18,230 nt of DNA from an uncultured Collinsella sp. (GTDB lineage: Bacteria > Actinomycetota > Coriobacteriia > Coriobacteriales > Coriobacteriaceae), in assembly GCA_937969105.1 (NCBI GenBank), contig CALBUZ010000046.1, positions 1 through 18,230 on the forward strand. Direction: 5' to 3'. Under the pieces are notes generated by a model. It did no database searches, was not told the origin of the DNA, and worked only from the letters and a program-made list of their open reading frames with translations. This document shows, piece by piece, positions 14,161 to 18,230 of the stretch. Each line of letters starts with the position of its first letter. Positions within the stretch are counted from its first letter, which is position 1. Made by a program: the position numbers and the translations under genes.

Positions 14161-15348
14161 ATGAACGCCACGGTTGTGATCCCAACATATTGGGCAGGCG
14201 ATGATACCCAAGCAAACGCTCCCGGCACCTACGATCACTCGACGTCGCTCAATGCCGCCAACCCGGAACTCGATCGCTGCCTGACTTCGCTCGAACAGGT
14301 GCGCGACATTCCGCGCATCATTCTCTTGGTGGTCTGTCCGGTTTCTGCCACGTCCGACGTATCCCGTCGCGTGCACGAAATCGTTAATGCGCATCCCACG
14401 CTTAAGGTCACCATCGTTACCAATACTCAGGCTTCGCGTGTTGCCGACCGCGTGGCACAGATTGCGCCCAAAGGCTCGGGCGAGTGCGTGAGCCTGCGCG
14501 GCTACGGCGCCATCCGCAACATGGGTCTTGCCTGCGCGGCGGTGCTGGGGCACGACGCGGTTGTGTTTTTGGATGACGACGAGACCGTCATCGATGCCGA
14601 CTTTATGAAGCGTGCGACCTATGCACTGGGCCAACAGACACGTCAGGGCCTGCCGATTTTGGTCAAGAGCGGATACTTTTACGATCGCGACGGGTCGCCG
14701 CTGGCTCCCACGGACAAAGCGGGCATTTGCCATCGCTGGTGGACCAAGCGCATCGAGTTCAATCGCTGGATGAAAAAGGCGCTCTCGGGCACCCGCATCT
14801 CGCGCTCCAATTACGTGTGCGGCGGCCTGATGGCCCTGCACGCCCGCGCCTTTACGCGCGTGGCCTTCGACCCGTTTATCACCCGCGGCGAGGATTTGGA
14901 CTATCTCTTTAACATGTGCATGTTTGGCTACGACGTGTGGTTCGACAACGAGTGGACCGTACGCCACCTGCCGCCCGAGTCCGAGAAGCGCTCGCCGCGC
15001 TTTATGCAGGACGTGTACCGTTGGTACTACGAGCGGGCCAAGCTGACGTTCGCTGCGCACCAAAAGGAGCTCATTCCGGTTACGGCCGCATCACTCATGC
15101 CCTATCCGGGTCCGTGGATCTCGCGCGAGCTTGACGACCGCGTGCGCAAGACTGCCATGGTTCGCAGCATGTTTACCCGCGAGCACGAGGGGTATCTGCG
15201 CATCTGGCGTCATGGTATTGATGAGGCTAAGGCCTATGCCCGCCAAAACGCCGCAAGCTACCTGCGTTTTCAGAGTTTCTGGCCCAAGATCATGGACGAA
15301 CTTTGGCGCGACGCACAACTGATTAGCATCCTGGAGGGGGCTGAATGA
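14161..15348 (+). CDS. Glycosyltransferase family 2-like protein
   Basis: A 395-residue predicted GT-A fold transferase. The N-terminus is the nucleotide-sugar strand VVIPTYW. YGAIRNMGL (residues 115-123) is the usual nucleotide-contacting turn, and VVFLDDDET (134-142) holds the metal-binding Asp cluster. NYVCGGLMALH (218-227) and RGEDLDYLF (242-250) match the acceptor/catalytic region. There is no membrane helix or signal peptide. The donor and acceptor are unknown; cell-envelope glycan synthesis is the likely role. The start ATG has AAGGAGGG 7 bases upstream, and the 15 in-frame codons before it belong to the terminator region. The stop codon overlaps the start of the following sensor kinase gene (ATGA), so the two proteins are made together. 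Confidence 0.85.
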   Translation: MNATVVIPTYWAGDDTQANAPGTYDHSTSLNAANPELDRCLTSLEQVRDIPRIILLVVCPVSATSDVSRRVHEIVNAHPTLKVTIVTNTQASRVADRVAQIAPKGSGECVSLRGYGAIRNMGLACAAVLGHDAVVFLDDDETVIDADFMKRATYALGQQTRQGLPILVKSGYFYDRDGSPLAPTDKAGICHRWWTKRIEFNRWMKKALSGTRISRSNYVCGGLMALHARAFTRVAFDPFITRGEDLDYLFNMCMFGYDVWFDNEWTVRHLPPESEKRSPRFMQDVYRWYYERAKLTFAAHQKELIPVTAASLMPYPGPWISRELDDRVRKTAMVRSMFTREHEGYLRIWRHGIDEAKAYARQNAASYLRFQSFWPKIMDELWRDAQLISILEGAE

Positions 15349-16688
15349 TCGACCGCCGCGCCCAGCGCGATAATTCAATTTCAATCTTTCGCATCATCGC
15401 CGTTGTCTGCGCCGTTTGCGTGTTGGCGTACTTTATCTTTGCCCTGGCGACTGGCATTGAGCCGATTGCCACGGTGGTCGCCTGTGCGTTACTGTGCATC
15501 TTCCTGTGCATCTTTATCTATTTGACGCTCAATCCCGATTCGGTACGCTCCCAGTACACCGAGGAGACGCTTTCGGTTGCCTCGGCCATGCTCGAGGACA
15601 TTAAGGGCGGCCTGACACAGGAATCAGCGCTTTTGGTGTGCCGGCGTATCCTGCCCGAGACGCGTGCCATGACCGTTGCCATCACCGATGAGGGCAACGT
15701 GCTGGCCTGCGCGGGCGAGTTCGAGGAAAAGCTGCTGCCCGATTCGCCCATCCACACGCTTGCCACGCGCTACGTTATTGAGCACGGCATCGTGCAGTCG
15801 TTCAACCGCGTGGTGGACGTGGTGGGTTCGGATGGCTCGCACAACCAGGTTCCCGCCGGCATCATCGCGCCCATCAAGGTGGGCGACCGCACCGTCGGCA
15901 CGCTCAAGTTCTACTACAAGACCCCGCGCGCCGTCGATCGTACCCAGTATGCGCTCGCCTCGGGCTTTGCCGAGATCCTGTCCACGCAGCTCGCCATCCA
16001 CGAGCTCGAGGTGCAAAAGGAACTGACGGCCCGTGCCGAGGTTCGTGCCCTGCAAGCGCAGATCAATCCGCACTTTCTGTTTAACACGCTCAACACCATC
16101 GCGTCGTTTACGCGTACCGACCCGCTGCGCGCCCGCGAGCTGCTGCGCGAGTTCTCCTCGTTCTATCGCGCCACGCTCGACAACTCAGGGTCGCTTATCC
16201 CGGTCTCGCGCGAGGTTGCCCAGACCAAGCGCTACCTGACGTTTGAGAAGGCGCGCTTTGGCGAGGACCGCGTACTGGCGACTTTCGATGTCTCCGAGGA
16301 TGTCGAGGACACGTTGGTCCCGGCCTTTGTAATCCAGCCCATTGTCGAGAACGCCGTACGGCATGGCATGGGCGATGACGACGCCCTGCGGATCGATGTG
16401 ACCGTCCATCAAGACGGCGACGACGCAATCTTGATTGCCGTGGCTGACAACGGCGTGGGCATGGACGAGGGCACCGCCGCCAGGCTGTTTGATGAGCGCT
16501 CCGCCCGCCCCGATGCCAGTTCCCCGCAAGGCGGCGGTGCCGGCGTGGCCATGCACAATATTTCTGAGCGCATCCATCGCTTTTATGGACCGCACTCTTA
16601 TACGCGCGTCGAATCGGCGCCGGGCAAGGGCACCAAAGTGCTCCTGCATCTTGATTTGTCAGAGAGCATCTTTGATATTCAAGAGTAA
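15345..16688 (+). CDS. LytS/BtsS-type sensor histidine kinase (second copy)
   Basis: A 447-residue membrane kinase, paralogous to the one at 9300 with the same domain order. Two hydrophobic segments (~13-34, ~40-62) are followed by a LytS-type GAF domain (~85-220), His_kinase with His243 (NPHFLFNT), and an ATPase domain with PAFVIQPIVENAVRHG (Asn336), DNGVGM (368-373) and GGGAGVAMHN (397-406). The two copies share ASGFA-[D/E]-[L/I] and STQLA blocks and the run ELTAR through PHFLFNT with few changes. The start ATG overlaps the glycosyltransferase stop (ATGA) with GGAGGGGG just upstream. The signal is unknown; the coupling to a glycosyltransferase gene suggests an envelope-related stimulus. Its regulator gene begins 72 bases downstream. 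Confidence 0.92.
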   Translation: MIDRRAQRDNSISIFRIIAVVCAVCVLAYFIFALATGIEPIATVVACALLCIFLCIFIYLTLNPDSVRSQYTEETLSVASAMLEDIKGGLTQESALLVCRRILPETRAMTVAITDEGNVLACAGEFEEKLLPDSPIHTLATRYVIEHGIVQSFNRVVDVVGSDGSHNQVPAGIIAPIKVGDRTVGTLKFYYKTPRAVDRTQYALASGFAEILSTQLAIHELEVQKELTARAEVRALQAQINPHFLFNTLNTIASFTRTDPLRARELLREFSSFYRATLDNSGSLIPVSREVAQTKRYLTFEKARFGEDRVLATFDVSEDVEDTLVPAFVIQPIVENAVRHGMGDDDALRIDVTVHQDGDDAILIAVADNGVGMDEGTAARLFDERSARPDASSPQGGGAGVAMHNISERIHRFYGPHSYTRVESAPGKGTKVLLHLDLSESIFDIQE

Positions 16689-16760
16689 AATAAAAGGCTA
16701 TGGGCTCAACGCCAAGCGGCGGATGCCCAGCGTAGTTTGCTGACGAAAGGTTTAATCCCT

Positions 16761-17477
16761 ATGCTGCGTGCGATGATTGTGGATGACGAGGCCCCGGCCC
16801 GTTCGGAACTTCGCTTCTTGCTCGAGCAGACGGGCAAGATCGGCACGATCACTGAGGCGTCGAGCGTCCGCTCCGCCATTGAGATGTTGATGGAAAGCCG
16901 CGTCGATGTCGTATTTCTCGATATCTCGATGCCCGGTGCTTCTGGTCTGCAGCTTGCCGAGGCACTGCATAAGCTTAAGAATCCTCCGGCGATTGTGTTT
17001 GTGACCGCGTATAGCGATCATGCCGTCGAGGCGTTCGACGTAGATGCCGTCGATTACCTAATGAAGCCGGTCGAGGAGGCACGCCTGGATCGTGCGATCG
17101 AGAAGGTCATGCAGCACGCCAAGCCCGTCACGGACAGCAAAGCCACCATCGAGCGCATTCCGGTGGAAAAGGGCGGCCGTAAGGTCCTCATCCCCGTGGA
17201 TGACATTCGCTTCATCATGGCCAAGGACGATTACTCCTGTATCTATACCGTCGATGATCGTTTTCTATCGACGACTTCGCTGGCGCAGTTCGAGGCCAAG
17301 CTTTGCGACTTTGGCTTCTTTCGCGTTCATCGCCGCTATATCGTCAACTTGGCGTGCGTCACGGATGTCGAGACGGTGCCCTCGGGCGCTATCCAACTGG
17401 GCATTACGGGCGTCGACGAACGCGTGCCGGTCTCGCGCCGCCGCGTTGTACCGCTCAAGAAGGCCCTGAGCCTCTAG
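16761..17477 (+). CDS. LytTR-family response regulator (second copy)
   Basis: A 238-residue regulator. The receiver domain has Asp8/Asp9 (IVDDE), phospho-acceptor Asp54 (VFLDISMPG), Thr82 (FVTAY) and Lys102 (YLMKPVEE). A LytTR DNA-binding domain starts near residue 137 (GGRKVLIPVDDIRFIMA, FFRVHRRYIVNL, VPVSRRR). It is closely similar to the regulator at 10724 in both domains. The start chosen is the ATG at 16761, where the family's short MLRAMIVDDE N-terminus begins, with GAAAGG 10 bases upstream; a TTG eight codons earlier has no ribosome site. It is last in the glycosyltransferase-kinase-regulator unit and is followed by a strong terminator. Confidence 0.94.
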   Translation: MLRAMIVDDEAPARSELRFLLEQTGKIGTITEASSVRSAIEMLMESRVDVVFLDISMPGASGLQLAEALHKLKNPPAIVFVTAYSDHAVEAFDVDAVDYLMKPVEEARLDRAIEKVMQHAKPVTDSKATIERIPVEKGGRKVLIPVDDIRFIMAKDDYSCIYTVDDRFLSTTSLAQFEAKLCDFGFFRVHRRYIVNLACVTDVETVPSGAIQLGITGVDERVPVSRRRVVPLKKALSL

Positions 17478-17484
17478 CAAACTG

Positions 17485-17532
17485 GCCCCGCAGCCCTGTA
17501 GACCAATTGTCTGCGGAGCCGTGGGGCTTTTT
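17485..17532 (+). terminator. Intrinsic terminator of the second kinase/regulator unit
   Basis: A 19-position stem (17485-17503 with 17509-17527) has two mismatches and a few wobble pairs, loop CAATT, then five T residues. It begins 8 bases after the regulator stop. Confidence 0.88.
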
Positions 17533-17568
17533 GTATATACGTCGAATCGGTTTTGCAGAAGGGATCCC

Positions 17569-18036
17569 ATGAACAGTGCAAGCGCCAAGCGCATCGACAT
17601 CATCTCGGACACCCACGGCTATCTTTCGCCCGCGCTTCTGGACGAGCTCAAGGGCGCAGATCTGATCATCCACGCCGGAGACCTCACCTCAGAGATGGAT
17701 TACGAGCATCTATGCACCATCGCCCCCGTGCGAGCGGTCCTAGGAAACAACGACTACTACCGCGACTACGGCCCGGATGTAGACCGTCTGGCCATCTTCA
17801 CCTACGAAGGCCTCAAATTTGCCGTAGCCCACTACCGCGAAGACCTTCCGGTGGGATCCGTAGACGTAGCCATCAACGGTCACACCCACGTAACCAAAGA
17901 AGCCCAAGTAGGCCACTGCCTGGTCCTCAACCCCGGCAGCGCCAGCTATCCCAGAGGCAGCCGAGGCCCCACCATGGCCAGAATGCTCGTCAAGGACGGC
18001 AAGATCCTGAGCACCAAATTTATTGACTTAGACTAA
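17569..18036 (+). CDS. YfcE/MJ0936-type metallophosphodiesterase
   Basis: A 155-residue cytoplasmic protein of the calcineurin-like phosphoesterase superfamily, YfcE branch, which hydrolyses phosphodiesters with bound divalent metal. Metal-site motifs are SDTHG (Asp14, His16), HAGDLTS (Asp38), LGNND (Asn60/61), His88 and NGHTH (His105, His107), then LNPGSAS. The usual HGH near position 88 reads AHYRE here, so one family-typical residue is changed. The physiological substrate is unknown. The start ATG at 17569 has AGAAGGGA upstream; an in-frame GTG at 17521 would lie within the preceding terminator. It is a single-gene unit between two terminators. Its later codons (GTA, CTA, AGA) are less optimal than those of neighbouring metabolic genes. 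Confidence 0.92.
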   Translation: MNSASAKRIDIISDTHGYLSPALLDELKGADLIIHAGDLTSEMDYEHLCTIAPVRAVLGNNDYYRDYGPDVDRLAIFTYEGLKFAVAHYREDLPVGSVDVAINGHTHVTKEAQVGHCLVLNPGSASYPRGSRGPTMARMLVKDGKILSTKFIDLD

Positions 18037-18043
18037 CCGCAAC

Positions 18044-18078
18044 AAAAACGGGGGATGCAGATCGCATCTCCCGTTTTT
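18044..18078. terminator. Intrinsic terminator after the phosphodiesterase gene, bidirectional
   Basis: A 15-bp stem (18044-18058 with 18064-18078, one G-T pair) has loop AGATC. It has an A5 run on the left and a T5 run on the right, so it can act on both strands. It begins 7 bases after the stop codon. Confidence 0.92.
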
Positions 18079-18146
18079 CTTTCAGCAAAAGGCCGAAGTT
18101 CAACAAGAATAATCAGACCAACCCCGCCGAGGAGCACGCGGGCTAG

Positions 18147-18230
18147 CCGCGCATCCTGGTTCTGGGTATCCTGACGCCTGCCGAGGCGCTGGCGGGCTTC
18201 TCTTCGCCCATCGTCATCATGATGATAGGA
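18147..18230 (+). pseudogene. Possible SLC13/DASS-type transporter fragment, no start codon (runs off window)
   Basis: The frame from 18147 reads LVLGILTPAEALAGFSSP and then IVIMM. This resembles the conserved N-terminal segment of SLC13-family permeases (a GILT-PEEALAGFSNP-like motif). Third positions are nearly all G or C, supporting real coding ancestry. An in-frame TAG (18144-18146) lies only two codons before, and no ATG or GTG precedes the motif. The first helix expected upstream is missing. Either the gene is 5'-truncated, or a frameshift lies nearby; a very late start at the ATG pair near 18219 would remove the motif. The call rests on a short stretch. Confidence 0.45.

Noticed and set aside
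14095..15063. 322-codon open frame on the minus strand
   Set aside because: Shadow of the glycosyltransferase, whose motifs and ribosome site are convincing on the plus strand.
1..18230. tRNA, rRNA or known riboswitch
   Set aside because: All larger intergenic regions were read on both strands; no cloverleaf with a T-arm GTTCRANNC context and no known riboswitch core was recognised by eye.

Overview
The window looks like a stretch of chromosome from a high-GC gut actinobacterium of the class Coriobacteriia, most likely Collinsella. The basis is inference: GC-rich third codon positions, a strict-anaerobe enzyme (pyruvate:ferredoxin oxidoreductase), LytS/LytTR sensors with a reduced membrane part, and the general gene repertoire. 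No rRNA, tRNA or CRISPR array is visible, and no intact transposase gene is present.

Layout. 1-1794 is the C-terminal half of nifJ (+), cut by the window edge. It is followed by an unusual nested palindrome holding its terminator (1801-1933). 2130-3073 (-) is a two-gene unit: a DUF3830-like protein and an unrecognised helical protein. An AT-rich divergent intergenic region (3074-3675) separates it from an orphan carbamate kinase gene (arcC, 3676-4638, +), which ends in a strong terminator. 4746-4929 is a MITE/REP-like repeat whose right arm contains the stop codon of a membrane-anchored C39-like cysteine peptidase gene (4926-5960, -). 6321-9182 (+) encodes an APC amino-acid permease and a metal-dependent amidohydrolase, separated by a leader with a possible pseudoknot. 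9300-11458 (+) is a LytS-type sensor kinase and LytTR response regulator pair. 11550-12494 is a zinc-dependent phospholipase C-like protein, and 12728-13978 is an UMF1/Atg22-like MFS transporter. 14161-17477 (+) is a family-2-like glycosyltransferase gene overlapping (ATGA) a second LytS-type kinase gene, followed by a second LytTR regulator. 17569-18036 is a YfcE-type phosphodiesterase with a clear terminator. The last 84 bases look like an SLC13-type transporter segment with no start codon.

How the parts may work together (inference). nifJ, arcC, the permease and the amidohydrolase all have strongly biased, C/G-ending codons, as expected for highly expressed fermentation genes. Together they suggest energy from amino acids or peptides and from pyruvate: uptake by the permease, hydrolysis by the amidohydrolase, ATP from carbamoyl phosphate, and reduced ferredoxin from pyruvate. 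The two kinase/regulator pairs are paralogous and close together. Each kinase has only two N-terminal membrane helices and a GAF domain, so they probably sense a cytoplasmic or membrane-proximal signal. Known relatives (BtsS/BtsR, YpdA/YpdB, LytS/LytT) respond to pyruvate or to membrane state. This makes the closeness to nifJ, the permease, the phospholipase-like gene and the glycosyltransferase gene interesting, but no regulon can be shown from this sequence alone.
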